Part shown: positions 41,553-53,362 of the stretch, piece by piece
Layout of the letters: the number at the start of each line of letters is the position of its first letter
Position numbering within the stretch: the stretch's first letter is position 1
Source: Pseudonocardia ammonioxydans
GTDB lineage: Bacteria; Actinomycetota; Actinomycetes; Mycobacteriales; Pseudonocardiaceae
Length of the DNA: 64,000 nucleotides
Assembly (NCBI RefSeq): GCF_900115005.1
Contig: NZ_FOUY01000001.1
Span: forward strand, 62,001 to 126,000
Reading direction: 5' to 3'
Translations under genes and position numbers: made by a program
Notes under the pieces: generated by a model
Told to the model about the DNA's origin: nothing
The model's input: only the letters and a program-made list of their open reading frames with translations
Databases searched by the model: none

Positions 41553-43504
41553 GCGAACCTCACCGCCAGCATGGCCGCGACGATGATGACCCCGCCGCCG
41601 AGCATCGATAGGGCGTAGGACCGGACGAAGCCGGTCTGCATCCGGCGCAGCCGGCCGGAGCTGCCGCCGAACGCGGCGGCCGTGCCGTTGACCAGGCCGT
41701 CGATCCCACGGTTGTCGAAGTAGACGAGCACCCGGGTGAGCCAGATGCCCGGCCGCTCGATGAACGCCTCGTTGAACGCGTCGGCGCCGAGGTCCGCGCG
41801 GGCCGCGGCCACCACCGGCGAGACCCGCTCCGGTCGCTGCACCGGCACCGGCTGCCGTCCGACGAACAGCCACGCCAGCAGCACGCCGAGCAGCGAGACG
41901 CCGACGACCAGCCACGGGATGAGCGCGTGCGGCAGCGCGCCGCCCTCGAGCTCGACCCGCTCACCGACCGACGGGGACAGCCAGCCCGGCAGGACCGGGT
42001 AGAGCAGCGCCCCCGCACCGATCGAGCCGAACGCCAGGACGATCATCGGTGCGGTCATCGTCACCGGGGACTCGTGCGGGTGGTACTCGCGGCCGTCGGC
42101 GGAGGTGAGCTCCTTCCAGCGGCTCTCGCCGAAGAAGGTCATCAGCATCAGCCGGGTCATGTAGAAGCCGGTCAGGCCGGCCGCCAGCGTCGCCAGGCCG
42201 CCGAACACCCAGCCCTGCCAGCCCTCCTGGGCGAACGCGGCCTCGATGATCGCGTCCTTGGAGAAGTAGCCGGACAGGAACGGGAAGCCGATCAGCGCCA
42301 GGTAGCCGAGGCCGAAGGTCACGAACGTGACCGGGAGCTTGCGCCACAGCCCGCCGAAGCGGCGCATGTCGACGTCGTCGTTCATCGCGTGCATGACCGA
42401 CCCTGCCCCGAGGAACAGCCCGGCCTTGAAGAAGCCGTGGGTGAGCAGGTGCAGGATGCCCAGCGCGTAGCCGACCGGGCCGAGCCCGACGGCGAGGATC
42501 ATGTAGCCGATCTGGCTGACCGTGGAGTAGGCCAGCACCTTCTTGATGTCGTCGTAGGCGCAGCCCACGATCGCGCCGATCATCAGGGTGATCACGCCGA
42601 TCAGGCAGACGACCAGCCGGCCGGTCTCGGACAGGTTGTAGATCGGCGCGGCGCGGGCGATCAGGTAGACGCCCGCGGTGACCATCGTGGCCGCGTGGAT
42701 CAGGGCGGAGACCGGGGTCGGGCCCTCCATGGCGTCCGGCAGCCAGGACTGCAGCGGGAACTGGCCGGACTTGCCGCAGGCACCGAGCAGGAGCAGCAGG
42801 GTGATCGCCAGGACCGTCCCGCCGGGCACCTCGCCGATCCGGGCGAAGACCTCGGTGTACTGCAGCGTGCCGAGCTCCAGCCACAGCAGGAAGATCGCGA
42901 TCGCCAGGCCGACGTCGCCGACCCGGTTCATCAGGAAGGCCTTCTTCGCCGCGGTCGCCGCGGACGGGCGGTCCTGGAAGAACCCGATCAGCAGGTAGGA
43001 CGCCAGGCCGACGCCCTCCCAGCCGAGGTAGAGCAGCACGAAGTTGTTGCCGAGGACCAGCACCAGCATCGCCGCGACGAACAGGTTCAGCTGCGCGAAG
43101 AACCGGCGCCGGTTCGGATCGTGGCTCATGTACCCGACCGAGTACAGGTGGATGAGCGCACCGACACCGGTGATCAGCAGGACGAAGGTCAGCGACAGCG
43201 GGTCGAGCCGGAGTCCGAAGTCGACCGAGAGCGGGCCGGCGGACATCCACTCGTAGACCGAGAGCTCGCGGGTGCGCGCCTCCGGGGCGAGCCCGACGGT
43301 CTCGGTGAAGATCGCGAGGCCGACGGCGAACGCGCCGACCACGGTGCCGACGCCGAGCCAGTGGCCCCAGGCGTCGGCCCGGCGGCCGGCGAGGAACAGG
43401 ACCAGGGCGCCGGCCGCGGGGAGCGCGACCAGCAACCACGCCAGCGAGGCGGTTCCGGTCGCGGGCTCGGCAGCCTGCGCGAGGAGGACGGGGAGCTGAT
43501 TCAC
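41549..43504 (-). CDS. nuoL: NADH-quinone oxidoreductase subunit L
   Basis: A 651-residue distal antiporter-like subunit with about 16 helices. The helix-5 motif is [15 protein letters not shown], followed by [16 protein letters not shown] and the helix-7 block [20 protein letters not shown]. The long amphipathic lateral helix of the NuoL C-terminus is suggested after residue ~530, where the sequence turns charged ([17 protein letters not shown]). GTG start at 43504. Confidence 0.96.
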   Translation of the reverse strand: MNQLPVLLAQAAEPATGTASLAWLLVALPAAGALVLFLAGRRADAWGHWLGVGTVVGAFAVGLAIFTETVGLAPEARTRELSVYEWMSAGPLSVDFGLRLDPLSLTFVLLITGVGALIHLYSVGYMSHDPNRRRFFAQLNLFVAAMLVLVLGNNFVLLYLGWEGVGLASYLLIGFFQDRPSAATAAKKAFLMNRVGDVGLAIAIFLLWLELGTLQYTEVFARIGEVPGGTVLAITLLLLLGACGKSGQFPLQSWLPDAMEGPTPVSALIHAATMVTAGVYLIARAAPIYNLSETGRLVVCLIGVITLMIGAIVGCAYDDIKKVLAYSTVSQIGYMILAVGLGPVGYALGILHLLTHGFFKAGLFLGAGSVMHAMNDDVDMRRFGGLWRKLPVTFVTFGLGYLALIGFPFLSGYFSKDAIIEAAFAQEGWQGWVFGGLATLAAGLTGFYMTRLMLMTFFGESRWKELTSADGREYHPHESPVTMTAPMIVLAFGSIGAGALLYPVLPGWLSPSVGERVELEGGALPHALIPWLVVGVSLLGVLLAWLFVGRQPVPVQRPERVSPVVAAARADLGADAFNEAFIERPGIWLTRVLVYFDNRGIDGLVNGTAAAFGGSSGRLRRMQTGFVRSYALSMLGGGVIIVAAMLAVRFA

Positions 43505-43514
43505 GCGCGGGCTC

Positions 43515-43814
43515 CTAGTACTTCAGCAGGTTCGCGTCGTCCACCGAGGACGACTGCCGGGTGCGGAAGATCGCCGTGATGATCGCGAGTCCGACCACGA
43601 CCTCACAGGCGGCGACCACCATCACGAACAGCGCCATCACCTGGCCGTCGAGGTTCCCGTGGATCCGGGAGAACGTGACCAGCGACAGGTTCACCGCGTT
43701 GAGCATCAGCTCGATGCACATGAACACGACGACGGCGTTGCGGCGCACGAGCACGCCGACCGCACCGATGGTGAACAGCAGCGCCGAGAGCAGCAGGTAG
43801 TACTCGGGTGTCAT
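43515..43814 (-). CDS. nuoK: NADH-quinone oxidoreductase subunit K
   Basis: A 99-residue, three-helix subunit of the proton path. Both membrane glutamates are kept: [16 protein letters not shown] and [16 protein letters not shown]. The ATG overlaps the nuoJ stop; ten bases separate its stop from nuoL. Confidence 0.96.
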   Translation of the reverse strand: MTPEYYLLLSALLFTIGAVGVLVRRNAVVVFMCIELMLNAVNLSLVTFSRIHGNLDGQVMALFVMVVAACEVVVGLAIITAIFRTRQSSSVDDANLLKY

Positions 43815-44671
43815 CGGTGCTCCCCCGTGTCGCTCGCCTCGCCGGCCTCGATGTCGCGGTCCGGCGCGGGACGGCCGGTGAGCGCGTGCGCGTCCGGCGT
43901 GGTGGTGTCGGGGACGTCGACGGCGACCGACTCGATGATCTCGGACAGCGACTCGGGGGCGATCGAGCCGTCCGGGAGCAGCGCGGGCACCGCGACCGAG
44001 TTCGCGGTGGCGTAGACGCCCGGGCCGGGCAGCGGCGAGACCCGGGCGTGCTCGCCGCGCAGCCGTCGCAGGACCGTCTCCCGCTGGCCGATCTTGCTGT
44101 GCTGTGCCCCCTGCGAGCCGGTCAGCACCATCGCGCCGAGCGCGGCGACCATCAGCAGCGCCGCGGTCAGCTCGAACGGCAGCAGGTAGTCGGTGAAGAT
44201 CAGCCGGCCGATGCCGGAGACGTTGGCGTAGGAGCCCTGGCCGCCGGCCTCGAGCCCGGCCGGGGTCACCTCGGTCAGGCCCCGGGAGATCCCGCCGACC
44301 AGCATCACCGCCAGGGCGACGCCGAAGACCAGCGCCGCGGCCCGCTGCCCGCGCAGGACCTCGATCACCGAGTCCTTCGCGTCCCGCCCGACCAGCATGA
44401 GGACGAACAGGAACAGCATCATCACGGCGCCGGTGTAGACGATGATCTGCACGAAGCCGAGGAACGGCGCCGTCTGCACCAGGTAGAGCACCGCGATCGA
44501 GAACATCGTGAGCACCAGCAGCAGCGCGGCGTGCACCGCGTGCCGGGCGAACACCAGGCCGAGGGCGCCGGCGAGCGCGACCGGGCCGAGGATCCAGAAC
44601 GCGATCGCCTCGCCGGTGCTCACCTCCCCGGCGGCCTGGGCGAGTGCTGTCTGGACGAGCGAGACGGTCAC
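43811..44671 (-). CDS. nuoJ: NADH-quinone oxidoreductase subunit J
   Basis: A 286-residue subunit, about 100 residues longer than the E. coli protein. The five helices and the pi-bulge helix [19 protein letters not shown] are in the first 180 residues. The extra C-terminal ~110 residues are charged and proline/serine-rich and end in SDTGEHR. The GTG at 44671 overlaps the nuoI stop. The longer frame to 44926 is antisense read-through and is rejected. Confidence 0.94.
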   Translation of the reverse strand: MTVSLVQTALAQAAGEVSTGEAIAFWILGPVALAGALGLVFARHAVHAALLLVLTMFSIAVLYLVQTAPFLGFVQIIVYTGAVMMLFLFVLMLVGRDAKDSVIEVLRGQRAAALVFGVALAVMLVGGISRGLTEVTPAGLEAGGQGSYANVSGIGRLIFTDYLLPFELTAALLMVAALGAMVLTGSQGAQHSKIGQRETVLRRLRGEHARVSPLPGPGVYATANSVAVPALLPDGSIAPESLSEIIESVAVDVPDTTTPDAHALTGRPAPDRDIEAGEASDTGEHR

Positions 44672-45210
44672 CGCTCCTGCTCCCCGGTCTGGTCGGCCAC
44701 CGACGCGGCGGTGGCCAGCGTCGGGCCCTGGACGTAGTAGTCCTGCTCGTCGTCCCCGAGACGCATCGGGTGCGGCGGCTGCTCCATGCCCGGCAGCAGC
44801 GGAGCCATCAGCTGCTCCTTGGTGTAGATGAGGTCCTGCCGGTTGTCGTCGGCCAGCTCGTAGAAGTTGGTCATCGTCAACGAGCGGGTCGGGCAGGCCT
44901 CGACGCACAGGCCGCAGCCGATGCACCGCAGGTAGTTGATCTGGTAGATCGCGCCGTAGCGCTCCCCGGGCGAGTAGCGGGCCTCCTCGGTGTTGTCACC
45001 GCCCTCGACGTAGATGGCGTCGGCCGGGCACGCCCACGCGCACAGCTCGCAGCCGACGCACTTCTCCAGCCCGTCCGGGTGCCGGTTGAGCTGGTGACGG
45101 CCGTGGTAGCGCGGCGCGGCAGGCGGGAAGTCCTCGGGGTACTCCTCGGTGACGACCTTCTTGAACATCGTCGAGAAGGTGACGCCGAAACCCTTGAAGA
45201 AGTCGAACAT
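44668..45210 (-). CDS. nuoI: NADH-quinone oxidoreductase subunit I
   Basis: A 180-residue ferredoxin-like subunit carrying the two 4Fe-4S clusters N6a and N6b. Ligands are C51, C54, C57 and C61 ([12 protein letters not shown]) and C96, C99, C102 and C106 ([12 protein letters not shown]). The N-terminal amphipathic segment [15 protein letters not shown] would lie against the membrane. It passes electrons from NuoG to NuoB. Confidence 0.97.
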   Translation of the reverse strand: MFDFFKGFGVTFSTMFKKVVTEEYPEDFPPAAPRYHGRHQLNRHPDGLEKCVGCELCAWACPADAIYVEGGDNTEEARYSPGERYGAIYQINYLRCIGCGLCVEACPTRSLTMTNFYELADDNRQDLIYTKEQLMAPLLPGMEQPPHPMRLGDDEQDYYVQGPTLATAASVADQTGEQER

Positions 45211-45211
45211 G

Positions 45212-46507
45212 TCAGTCGTTCCCCTCCCCGGCGGACTTCCCGGCCGGTACGGCCTTGCGGCGTTTCGGTGGTGCGGTGGGGACCTGCAGGTCCAGCGGCG
45301 GAACCGGGTAGTCCGACGCCGGCTCCACCGGCGGCGGCTCGACCTCGCGGTCGGGCAGCAGGAACGCCACCGCCAGCACCACGGCCAGCGCGAACACGAT
45401 CAGCGACAGCAGCAGCACCAGGTTGTCCCCGCCGCTGGTCTGGAACGCGCGGATGCCGAAGATCGCCACGATCCAGACCAGCATCACCGGGACCAGGACC
45501 TTCCAGCCCAGCTTCATGAACTGGTCGTAGCGGAACCGCGGCAGCGTCCCGCGCAGCCAGATGAACACGAACAGGAACAGCAGGATCTTGATGATGAACG
45601 CGACGAACTGCATCCAGCCGTAGGCGTTGAGGAAGCTCAGCGGCCACGGCCACATCCCGCCGCCCAGGAACAGCGTCACCGCCATCGCCGAGACGGTCAC
45701 CATGTTCACGTACTCGGCCAGGAAGAACAGCGCGAACTTCAACGACGAGTACTCGGTGTGGAACCCGCCGACCAGCTCCGACTCGGCCTCGGGCAGGTCG
45801 AACGGGGCCCGGTTGGTCTCGCCGACCATCGAGATCACGAAGACCACGAAGCTCGGGATCAGCAGCCAGAAGTACCAGCCCGTGGCCTGCGCGGCGACGA
45901 TGTCGGCGGTGGAGCCGGAGGCGGCGTAGAGCACCACCCCGACCAGCGAGAGCCCCAGCGCGATCTCGTAGGAGATCACCTGGGCCGCCGAGCGCAGCGC
46001 GCCCATCAACGAGTACGGCGAGCCCGAGGCCCAGCCGCCCAGCACGATCCCGTAGACCCCGATCGAGGAGCAGGCCAGCACCACGAACACGCCGACCGGG
46101 ATGTCGACCAGCTGCAGCACGGTCTGCTCGCCGAAGATCGTGACCTCGCCGCCGAACGGGATCACCGAGAACGCCACGAACGCCGGGACCGTCGAGATGA
46201 TCGGCGCGACGAAGTAGACCTTCTTGTCGGCGAGCGCCGGCATGATGTCTTCCTTGAACGCCAGCTTCAGCCCGTCGGCGAGGCTCTGCAGCCAGCCGCC
46301 GGGGCCGGTCCGGTTCGGACCGGGCCGGTGCTGCATCCGCCCGACGACCTTGCGCTCCCAGTTGATCATGAACAGGGTGAGCACGACGCCGAGCGCGAAC
46401 AGCCCGACGACCTTGATCAGGATCAGCCAGATCGGGTCGTCGGCCAGCAGCTGCTGGGTGTGGGTGAGCCCGTCGGCCGGAGCCGGGGGCACCTGGAGCA
46501 GGTTCAC
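45212..46507 (-). CDS. nuoH: NADH-quinone oxidoreductase subunit H
   Basis: A 431-residue membrane subunit that forms the quinone chamber with NuoB and NuoD. The first-helix/loop signature [20 protein letters not shown] and the loop [20 protein letters not shown] are complete. A ~35-residue basic tail ([19 protein letters not shown]) extends beyond the last helix. GTG start at 46507 overlaps the nuoG stop. Confidence 0.97.
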   Translation of the reverse strand: MNLLQVPPAPADGLTHTQQLLADDPIWLILIKVVGLFALGVVLTLFMINWERKVVGRMQHRPGPNRTGPGGWLQSLADGLKLAFKEDIMPALADKKVYFVAPIISTVPAFVAFSVIPFGGEVTIFGEQTVLQLVDIPVGVFVVLACSSIGVYGIVLGGWASGSPYSLMGALRSAAQVISYEIALGLSLVGVVLYAASGSTADIVAAQATGWYFWLLIPSFVVFVISMVGETNRAPFDLPEAESELVGGFHTEYSSLKFALFFLAEYVNMVTVSAMAVTLFLGGGMWPWPLSFLNAYGWMQFVAFIIKILLFLFVFIWLRGTLPRFRYDQFMKLGWKVLVPVMLVWIVAIFGIRAFQTSGGDNLVLLLSLIVFALAVVLAVAFLLPDREVEPPPVEPASDYPVPPLDLQVPTAPPKRRKAVPAGKSAGEGND

Positions 46508-48969
46508 GACACCCGTCCGTTTCCGACCGGCGTCACGCCGACCAGGTCACCGTGACCGGCCCCGAGGGTGGGCCGGACGTGCGAGCCGGGCGAGCAGGTG
46601 GGCAGCCACACCACACCGTCCGGCAGGTCGGCCAGCGCGACCGGCAGGGTGATCGTGCCGCGGTCGGTGCCGACCGCGGCGTCCTCGCCCTCCACCAGCC
46701 CGAGCCGCTCGGCCGTGGCCGCGTTGACCTTCACGTAGGGGCGGCGGGCGGTGCCGGCCAGTGCCGGCTCGTCGACCGCCAGCGACGCGTCGTCGACCAG
46801 CTGCCGCGAGGTCGCGAGCACCGCCTGGCCGGGGCCGGGCCGGTGCGCCGTCCCCGCGGGGCGGGTGGGCGCCCCGGTGCCGGGGCGCCGGGTCCCGATC
46901 CGGGCCAGCTCGCCCGCCGCGGCCGCCGGGGTCTGGGTGAACAGGTCGGCGTCCATCTCCACCCCGAGGGTGTCGAGCACCCGGCAGTCCGGCAGCACCC
47001 CGGTGGCGTCCAGCGCGACGCCGAACTCGCGGCGGCGGCCCTCCCAGTTCAGGTAGCTGCCCGACCGCTGGGCGTCCGGGGCGACCGGGAGCACGACGTC
47101 GGCCAGCTCGGTGACCGCCGACGAGTGGATCTCCAGGCTGACCAGGAACCCGACCCGGCGCAGCGCGGTGAGCGCGGCCGCCGGATCGGCCATGTCGTGC
47201 GGGTCCACCCCGCCGACGACGAGGGCGTCCAGCGCGCCGCTCGCGGCGGCGGCCAGGATCGCGTCGCCGTCGCGGCCGGGCTCGGCGGGCAGCTCGCCGG
47301 CGCCCACACCCCAGATCCGCTCCAGCTCGGTGCGGGCACGGGCGTCGGTCACCGCGATCCCGCCGGGCAGCAGCGTCGGCAGCGCGCCCGCCTCCACCGC
47401 GCCGCGGTCGCCGGCCCGCCGCGGGATCCAGCCGATCGCCGCACCGGTCCGCGCGGCCAGCCCGGACACCGCCGAGTACAGCCCGGGCGACTCCGCGGCC
47501 CGGTCACCGACCAGGATCACCGCGCCCGGCTGCCCCAGGGCGGCGAGGACGTCGGCACCGGGCTCGGCGACGACCGCGGCCTCGGCCCCGGGCACCGCGT
47601 GCAGCACGGTGGCGCCGGTCTTGCCCGCGCCCGTCGTGGTGAACGGCGCGACCTGGAAGTGCCGCAGCCCCTTCTTCCGCCACGCCTTGCGCAGCCGGAG
47701 GAAGACGATGCCCGACTCCTCCTCGGGGTCGGTGCCGACCGTGAGCACGGCCGGTGCGTTCTCGATGCCCTCGAAGGTCACCGAGTCCGCCCCGGGTGCC
47801 CCGTCCGGGGCGCCGCCGGCGACGTGGGCGGAGAGGAACTCCAGCTCCTCGTCCGAGTGCGGGCGGGACCGGAAGTCGACGTCGTTGGTGCGGGCGACGA
47901 CCCGGGCGAACTTGGCGTAGGCGTAGGCGTCCTCGACGGTGAGCCGGCCGCCGGGCAGCACGCCGATCCCGGCGCCGGCCCGGGCCGCGAGCAGCCCCTC
48001 CGCCGCGACCCGCAGCGCCTCGGTCCACGAGACCTCCGCGAGCTCACCGTCGGTGCCGCGCACCATCGGGCGGGTGATCCGGCCGCCGCTGCCCAGGTAC
48101 CGGAACGCGAAGCGGCCCTTGTCGCAGAGCCACTCCTCGTTGACCTCCGGGTCGTTGCCGGCCAGCCGGCGCAGCACCGTGCCCCGGCGGGAGTCGGTCC
48201 GCATGTCGCAGCCGGAGCTGCAGTGCTCGCAGGTCCCCGGCGTCGAGCGCAGGTCGAACGGGCGCGACCGGAACCGGTACGCGGCACTGGTCAGCGCCCC
48301 GACCGGGCAGATCTGGATGGTGTTGCCGGAGAAGTAGGACTGGAACGGCTGGTCCTCGGCGATCCCGACCTGCTGGTTCGCGCCGCGTTCGAGCAGGTCG
48401 ATGAACGGGTCACCGGCGATCTCCTCGGAGAACCGGGTGCACCGCTGGCAGAGCACGCAGCGCTCGCGGTCGAGCAGCACCTGGCTGGAGATCGGCAGCG
48501 GCTTGGGGAACGTCCGCTTGCGCTCCACGAACCGCGAGTCCGCCCGGCCGTGGGCCATCGCCTGGTTCTGCAACGGGCACTCGCCGCCCTTGTCGCAGAT
48601 CGGGCAGTCCAGCGGGTGGTTGATGAGCAGCAGCTCCATCACGCCCTGCTGGGCCTTGTCGGCCCGCTCGGACGTGTGCTGGGTCCGCACCACCATCCCG
48701 TCGGCGACGGTCATGGTGCAGCTGGCCTGCGGCTTCGGCATCGGCCGGCCGCCCATCTCCACCTCGACCAGGCACTGGCGGCAGGCGCCCGCCGGGTCCA
48801 GCAGCGGGTGGTCGCAGAACCGCGGGACGATGATGCCGAGCCGCTCGCAGGTGCGGATCAGCAGCTCGCCCTTGGGGGCGTCGATGAGCTGGTCGTCGAT
48901 GGTGAGGCGGACGTGCCCCTCGGGGACCGGGGTCTCCTCGGTCACGTTCCACTCCGGGGTGAGAGTCAT
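46504..48969 (-). CDS. nuoG: NADH-quinone oxidoreductase subunit G
   Basis: An 821-residue iron-sulfur and molybdopterin-fold subunit. The N-terminal 2Fe-2S ligands are in [20 protein letters not shown]. The 4Fe-4S ligands follow in [17 protein letters not shown] and [11 protein letters not shown]. The set [11 protein letters not shown] plus a later LCDKGRF gives the four cysteines of the off-path N7 cluster found in some bacterial enzymes. The C-terminal half is the degenerate molybdopterin-oxidoreductase fold. ATG at 48969 overlaps the nuoF stop. Confidence 0.97.
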   Translation of the reverse strand: MTLTPEWNVTEETPVPEGHVRLTIDDQLIDAPKGELLIRTCERLGIIVPRFCDHPLLDPAGACRQCLVEVEMGGRPMPKPQASCTMTVADGMVVRTQHTSERADKAQQGVMELLLINHPLDCPICDKGGECPLQNQAMAHGRADSRFVERKRTFPKPLPISSQVLLDRERCVLCQRCTRFSEEIAGDPFIDLLERGANQQVGIAEDQPFQSYFSGNTIQICPVGALTSAAYRFRSRPFDLRSTPGTCEHCSSGCDMRTDSRRGTVLRRLAGNDPEVNEEWLCDKGRFAFRYLGSGGRITRPMVRGTDGELAEVSWTEALRVAAEGLLAARAGAGIGVLPGGRLTVEDAYAYAKFARVVARTNDVDFRSRPHSDEELEFLSAHVAGGAPDGAPGADSVTFEGIENAPAVLTVGTDPEEESGIVFLRLRKAWRKKGLRHFQVAPFTTTGAGKTGATVLHAVPGAEAAVVAEPGADVLAALGQPGAVILVGDRAAESPGLYSAVSGLAARTGAAIGWIPRRAGDRGAVEAGALPTLLPGGIAVTDARARTELERIWGVGAGELPAEPGRDGDAILAAAASGALDALVVGGVDPHDMADPAAALTALRRVGFLVSLEIHSSAVTELADVVLPVAPDAQRSGSYLNWEGRRREFGVALDATGVLPDCRVLDTLGVEMDADLFTQTPAAAAGELARIGTRRPGTGAPTRPAGTAHRPGPGQAVLATSRQLVDDASLAVDEPALAGTARRPYVKVNAATAERLGLVEGEDAAVGTDRGTITLPVALADLPDGVVWLPTCSPGSHVRPTLGAGHGDLVGVTPVGNGRVS

Positions 48970-50354
48970 GCGGAGGCTCCCGACAGTGCTGTGCCGTTGG
49001 TCCGTTGCGCAAGCTTCACGTCCGTCAGCTGCTCCAGACGCTCCACGTCGGGCTGCGACGCGATCAGGTCCAGGAACTCCTGGCGGAAGTACTTCACCGC
49101 GCTGGTGATCGGGCTGGTCGCACCGTCACCGAGCGCACAGAACGAGCGGCCGAGGATGTTGTCGCAGACGTCGACCAGGGTGTCGATGTCCTCGGTGGTC
49201 CCCTCGCCGCGCACCATCCGCTGCAGCACCTGGGCCAGCCAGTAGGTGCCCTCCCGGCACGGCGTGCACTTGCCGCAGCTCTCGTGCTTGTAGAACTCGG
49301 TCCACTTCATGACCGCCCACGGCACCGAAACGGTCTCGTTGAAGACCTGCACCGCGGTGGTGCCCAGCATCGAACCGGCCTCGGCAGCGCCCTCGAAGTC
49401 CAGCGGGACGTCGAGGTGCTCGGCGGTGAGCAGCGGGGTCGAGGACCCGCCCGGCGTCCAGAACTTGAGCGGGATCCCGTCCTTCATCCCGCCGGCCAGC
49501 TCCAGCAGCTCACGCAGCGTGATGCCCAGCGGGGCCTCGTACTGGCCGGGCCGCTCGACGTGACCGGAGATCGAGTAGATCTTCGGTCCGGGCGACTTCT
49601 CCCGGCCCATCGACCGGAACCAGTCCGACCCGCCGGTGACGATCGCCGGGACGCTCGCGATGGTCTCGACGTTGTTGACCACCGTCGGGCTGGCGTAGAG
49701 CCCGGAGGTGGCCGGGAACGGCGGCTTGAGCCGCGGCTGGCCGCGCCGGCCCTCGAGCGAGTCGAGCAGCGCCGTCTCCTCGCCGCAGATGTAGGCACCG
49801 GCACCGGCGTGCACCACGATCTCCAGGTCGAACCCGGAGCCGAGGATGTCGGTGCCCAGGTAGCCCCGCGCCTTGGCCTCCCGGACCGCGGCGCGCAGCC
49901 GGCGGATGCAGTGCAGGGCCTCGCCGCGGACGTAGATCGCGCAGAAGTGCGCCCGGATCGCGTAGCTGGTGACGATGCAGCCCTCGATGAGGGAGTGCGG
50001 GTCGGCCATCATCGTCGGGATGTCCTTGCAGGTACCGGGCTCGCCCTCGTCGGCGTTGATCACCAGGTACTTCGGCTTCGCGCCGGGGCCGGTCCCGCTG
50101 CCGTCGTCCTGCGGGATGAAGCCCCACTTCATCCCGGTCGGGAACCCGGCGCCGCCGCGGCCGCGCAGGCCGGAGTCCTTGACCAGCTGGATCAGCTGGT
50201 CCGGGTGGGCGGCGAACGCGGTGCGCAGCGAGGAGTAGCCCCCCAGCTGCTCGTAGGTGTCGATCGACCAGGACCGCGGTGAGGTCCAGCGGCGGGTCAG
50301 GACCGGGGTGACCGGGTCCGGCGCCCGCACCGGCTCCTTCTCTGGGGTGCTCAT
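48966..50354 (-). CDS. nuoF: NADH-quinone oxidoreductase subunit F
   Basis: A 462-residue subunit that binds NADH and FMN and the N3 cluster, the entry point for electrons. NADH loop: GRGGAGFPTGMKWGF. FMN site: GAGAYICGEETALLDSLEG. Cluster ligands: ESCGKCTPCREG plus a later cysteine in ILGRSFCALGDGA. Five bases separate its ATG from the nuoE stop. Confidence 0.97.
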   Translation of the reverse strand: MSTPEKEPVRAPDPVTPVLTRRWTSPRSWSIDTYEQLGGYSSLRTAFAAHPDQLIQLVKDSGLRGRGGAGFPTGMKWGFIPQDDGSGTGPGAKPKYLVINADEGEPGTCKDIPTMMADPHSLIEGCIVTSYAIRAHFCAIYVRGEALHCIRRLRAAVREAKARGYLGTDILGSGFDLEIVVHAGAGAYICGEETALLDSLEGRRGQPRLKPPFPATSGLYASPTVVNNVETIASVPAIVTGGSDWFRSMGREKSPGPKIYSISGHVERPGQYEAPLGITLRELLELAGGMKDGIPLKFWTPGGSSTPLLTAEHLDVPLDFEGAAEAGSMLGTTAVQVFNETVSVPWAVMKWTEFYKHESCGKCTPCREGTYWLAQVLQRMVRGEGTTEDIDTLVDVCDNILGRSFCALGDGATSPITSAVKYFRQEFLDLIASQPDVERLEQLTDVKLAQRTNGTALSGASA

Positions 50355-50358
50355 GGGA

Positions 50359-51189
50359 TCACTTCTTCTCCGGTAGCGCGGGCATCGCCGGGGGCTCGTC
50401 CGGCATCGCCGGGGCGGCCCAGCCGTTGTCCTCGGCCAGCCGGGCCCCGCGGACCGACTCGATCGCCGACGACGGGCCCTCGACGCGGGTCGTCTCGCCG
50501 ATCACGGCGTCGTCCTCGACGAAACCGGCCAGCTCCAGCTCGACCGTGCGCAGGTCGGTCAGCGGGGCACCGCGCGTCGGCTGCGGACGCTCGCCGCGGC
50601 GCAGCGCGTCGACCAGCTCGACCGCGGAGTCGGCCGTCTGGTTGTCGAAGTACTCGTAGTTGACCTGCAGCACGGGGCCGAGGTCGCACGCCGCCAGGCA
50701 CTCGGCGTGCTCGAGCGTGATCGAGCCCGGGGTCCCCGGCTCGCCCGCCGTCTCCTCGTGGGCGAGCGGGCGCTCCGCGGAGCCGAGGTGGGTGCGCAGC
50801 CGGTCGTAGATGTCGTCACCGCCCAGCGCCGCGCACAGCGTGTTGGTGCAGACGCTGACCAGGTGCTCACCGCACGGGCTGCGCTTGTACATGGTGTAGA
50901 AGGTCGCCACCGCCGACACCTCGGCCGTGCTCAGCTCGAGCGCCTCGGCGCAGTACCGGATGCCGTCCTGGCTCACGAACCCCTCGACGGACTGCACCAG
51001 GTGCAGCAGCGGGAGCAGCGCCGAGCGGGACTGCGGGTACAGCGAGATGATCTCCTTGGTCCGCGCCCGGGTGAGCTCGTCGAACACCGGGGAGACCGGC
51101 GACGGCTCGGGCGGGGACGGGAACTCGCGCTCGGTCGGCGTCACGTGCGCCGGCGCGTTGGACTCGGGATTTCCCCCGGGGAGGGTCAT
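50359..51189 (-). CDS. nuoE: NADH-quinone oxidoreductase subunit E
   Basis: A 276-residue thioredoxin-fold subunit holding the 2Fe-2S cluster N1a. Ligands are in [11 protein letters not shown] and [13 protein letters not shown]. About 80 extra C-terminal residues, acidic and proline-rich (ending [11 protein letters not shown]), lie beyond the usual end of the family. The ATG at 51189 overlaps the nuoD stop; the in-frame ATG at 51198 would lie further inside nuoD. Confidence 0.95.
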   Translation of the reverse strand: MTLPGGNPESNAPAHVTPTEREFPSPPEPSPVSPVFDELTRARTKEIISLYPQSRSALLPLLHLVQSVEGFVSQDGIRYCAEALELSTAEVSAVATFYTMYKRSPCGEHLVSVCTNTLCAALGGDDIYDRLRTHLGSAERPLAHEETAGEPGTPGSITLEHAECLAACDLGPVLQVNYEYFDNQTADSAVELVDALRRGERPQPTRGAPLTDLRTVELELAGFVEDDAVIGETTRVEGPSSAIESVRGARLAEDNGWAAPAMPDEPPAMPALPEKK

Positions 51190-52523
51190 CGGTCGCAACC
51201 TCCCATCACGGGATCGATGGACGCGACGGCCGCGATCACGTCGGCGACCATGCCGCCCTCGCTCATCGCGGGCATCGTCTGCAGGTTCACGAAGCTGGGG
51301 TCGCGCAGGTGGACGCGTACCGGGCGGGTGCCGCCGTCGGAGACCAGGTGCGCGCCGAGCTCGCCGCGCGGGGACTCGACGGCCGCGTAGGCCTGCCCGG
51401 GCGGGACCGCGAAGCCCTCGGTCACCAACTTGAAGTGGTGGATCAGCGACTCCATCGACTGACCCATGATCTTGCGGACGTGCTCGAGGGTGTTGCCCAG
51501 GCCGTCGCTGCCGATCGACAGCTGCGCCGGCCAGGCGACCTTCGGGTCGTCGACCATGACCCGGCCCGGCCCGATCTCGTCGAGCTTGGCCAGCGCCTGC
51601 CGCATGATCTTGAGCGACTCGTGGATCTCGTCCACGCGCAGCCGGTAGCGGGCGTAGCAGTCGGCCTCGGTGGCCGTCGGGACCTCGAAGTCGTACTGGT
51701 CGTAGACCGAGTACGGCATGTGCTTGCGCAGGTCCCAGGCCAGCCCGGCCGAGCGCAGGATCGGGCCGGACGCTCCCAGGGCCAGGCAGCCGTCGACCGG
51801 CAGGTAGCCGACGCCCGCCAGGCGCTGCTTCCAGATGGGCTGGGCGGTGAGCAGCCGGTCGTAGTCCGGCATGCGGGAGTCCATGACGTCGAGGAACTCG
51901 GTGACCCGCTCCCGGTAGCCCTCGGGCAGGTCCTGGGCGAGCCCGCCCGGGCGGAAGAATGCGTGGTTCATCCGCAGGCCGGTCAGGAACTCCAGCAGGT
52001 GCAGGACCTCCTCGCGCTCGCGGAACCCGGAGGTCATGCCGGTGAGCGCGCCGAGCTCCATGCCGCCGGTGGCCAGCGCGACCAGGTGCGAGCCGATCCG
52101 GTTGAGCTCCATGAGCAGCACCCGGATGTGCTCGGCGCGCTGCGGCACCTCGACGTTCAGCAGCTTCTCGACGGCCATGCAGTACGCGGCCTCGTTGAAC
52201 AGCGGCGCGAGGTAGTCCGCGCGGGTCACGAACGTGACCCCCTGGGTCCAGGTGCGGTACTCGCAGTTCTTCTCGATGCCGGTGTGCAGGTAGCCGATCA
52301 CCGCCCGGCCCTGGGTGACGGTCTCGCCCTCGAGCTCGAGGACCAGCCGCAGCACACCGTGCGTGGACGGGTGCTGCGGACCCATGTTGATGACGATGCG
52401 GTCCTCGTGGTCCGCATCCATCAGGGTGTCCCAGTCACCGCCGGTGACCGTGTAGACGGTGCCCTCGGTGGTCTCCCGCCCGGGCGCCGCATACGGGTCC
52501 CGCTGCGTGGTGGTGTCGGTCAC
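51186..52523 (-). CDS. nuoD: NADH-quinone oxidoreductase subunit D
   Basis: A 445-residue quinone-site subunit related to NiFe-hydrogenase large subunits. The quinone-head loop [20 protein letters not shown] is intact with its conserved histidines. The C-terminal blocks [15 protein letters not shown] and [17 protein letters not shown] are also present. An N-terminal ~35-residue extension is polar. GTG start at 52523 overlaps the nuoC stop. Confidence 0.97.
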   Translation of the reverse strand: MTDTTTQRDPYAAPGRETTEGTVYTVTGGDWDTLMDADHEDRIVINMGPQHPSTHGVLRLVLELEGETVTQGRAVIGYLHTGIEKNCEYRTWTQGVTFVTRADYLAPLFNEAAYCMAVEKLLNVEVPQRAEHIRVLLMELNRIGSHLVALATGGMELGALTGMTSGFREREEVLHLLEFLTGLRMNHAFFRPGGLAQDLPEGYRERVTEFLDVMDSRMPDYDRLLTAQPIWKQRLAGVGYLPVDGCLALGASGPILRSAGLAWDLRKHMPYSVYDQYDFEVPTATEADCYARYRLRVDEIHESLKIMRQALAKLDEIGPGRVMVDDPKVAWPAQLSIGSDGLGNTLEHVRKIMGQSMESLIHHFKLVTEGFAVPPGQAYAAVESPRGELGAHLVSDGGTRPVRVHLRDPSFVNLQTMPAMSEGGMVADVIAAVASIDPVMGGCDR

Positions 52524-53362
52524 GAGTAGGCCCTCCGCTCGTCGGGCGGGGGGATCTCCGCGCCCTTGTACTCCACGGGGATGCCACCGAGCGGGTAGCT
52601 CTTGCGCTGGGGGTGGCCGTCCCAGTCGTCCGGCATGAGGATCCGGGTCAGCGCGGGGTGGCCGTCGAACACGACGCCGTACATGTCCCAGGTCTCGCGC
52701 TCGTGCCAGTCCGCGGTGGGATACACGTCGACGACGCTGTCGACGTGCATGTTCTCGAGGTCCAGGGCGACCTCCAGCCGGATACGCCGGCGGTAGGTCA
52801 TGGACAGCAGGTGGTAGACCACGTGCACCGGGCGGTCGACCGGCGCGCCGTCGGGCGCCGAGTAGTCCACACCGGAGACCGTCGAGCAGAACTCGAAGCG
52901 CAGCGCCGGGTCGTCGCGCAGGGTGCGGGCGACCGCGTTCACCTTCGCCGGTTCCACGTAGAGGGTCATCTCGTCGCGGTCGATCGTGACCTGCTCGATC
53001 GCGTCCCGCGGGATGCCCCGCTCGTCCAGCGCAGCCCCCAGCTCGTCGGCGAACTCGTCGAACCAGCCGCCGAAGGGCCGCTCGGCCGGGGCCGGGGCGT
53101 GCCCGGGCAGGCGCAGCCCGCCGTAGCCGGAGGTGTCGCCGGTGCCGCGGACGCCGAACATCCCGGCCCGGGTCCGCGTCCCGCCGATGCGTGCCGCGGG
53201 GCGGACACCGGCCAGCGCGTCACCCCCGCCGCCGGCCCGGTGCTGCTCCAGCGCGGCACCGCTCTGCTCGGCCGACGAGTGCTCGCCACCGGTGGGCTCG
53301 CGGTCATCCTTCGAGGTTCCGGTGGCCTTCGGGGCCCCGGTGTCGCTGTTCGGTCCGGTCAC
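52520..53362 (-). CDS. nuoC: NADH-quinone oxidoreductase subunit C
   Basis: A 280-residue peripheral-arm subunit. The conserved C-terminal part includes [19 protein letters not shown] and [20 protein letters not shown], followed by LPDDW-like and SYPLGG elements. The first ~85 residues are a Ser/Thr/Gly-rich extension ([20 protein letters not shown]) not present in shorter homologues. GTG start at 53362; the stop overlaps nuoD. Confidence 0.95.
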   Translation of the reverse strand: MTGPNSDTGAPKATGTSKDDREPTGGEHSSAEQSGAALEQHRAGGGGDALAGVRPAARIGGTRTRAGMFGVRGTGDTSGYGGLRLPGHAPAPAERPFGGWFDEFADELGAALDERGIPRDAIEQVTIDRDEMTLYVEPAKVNAVARTLRDDPALRFEFCSTVSGVDYSAPDGAPVDRPVHVVYHLLSMTYRRRIRLEVALDLENMHVDSVVDVYPTADWHERETWDMYGVVFDGHPALTRILMPDDWDGHPQRKSYPLGGIPVEYKGAEIPPPDERRAYS

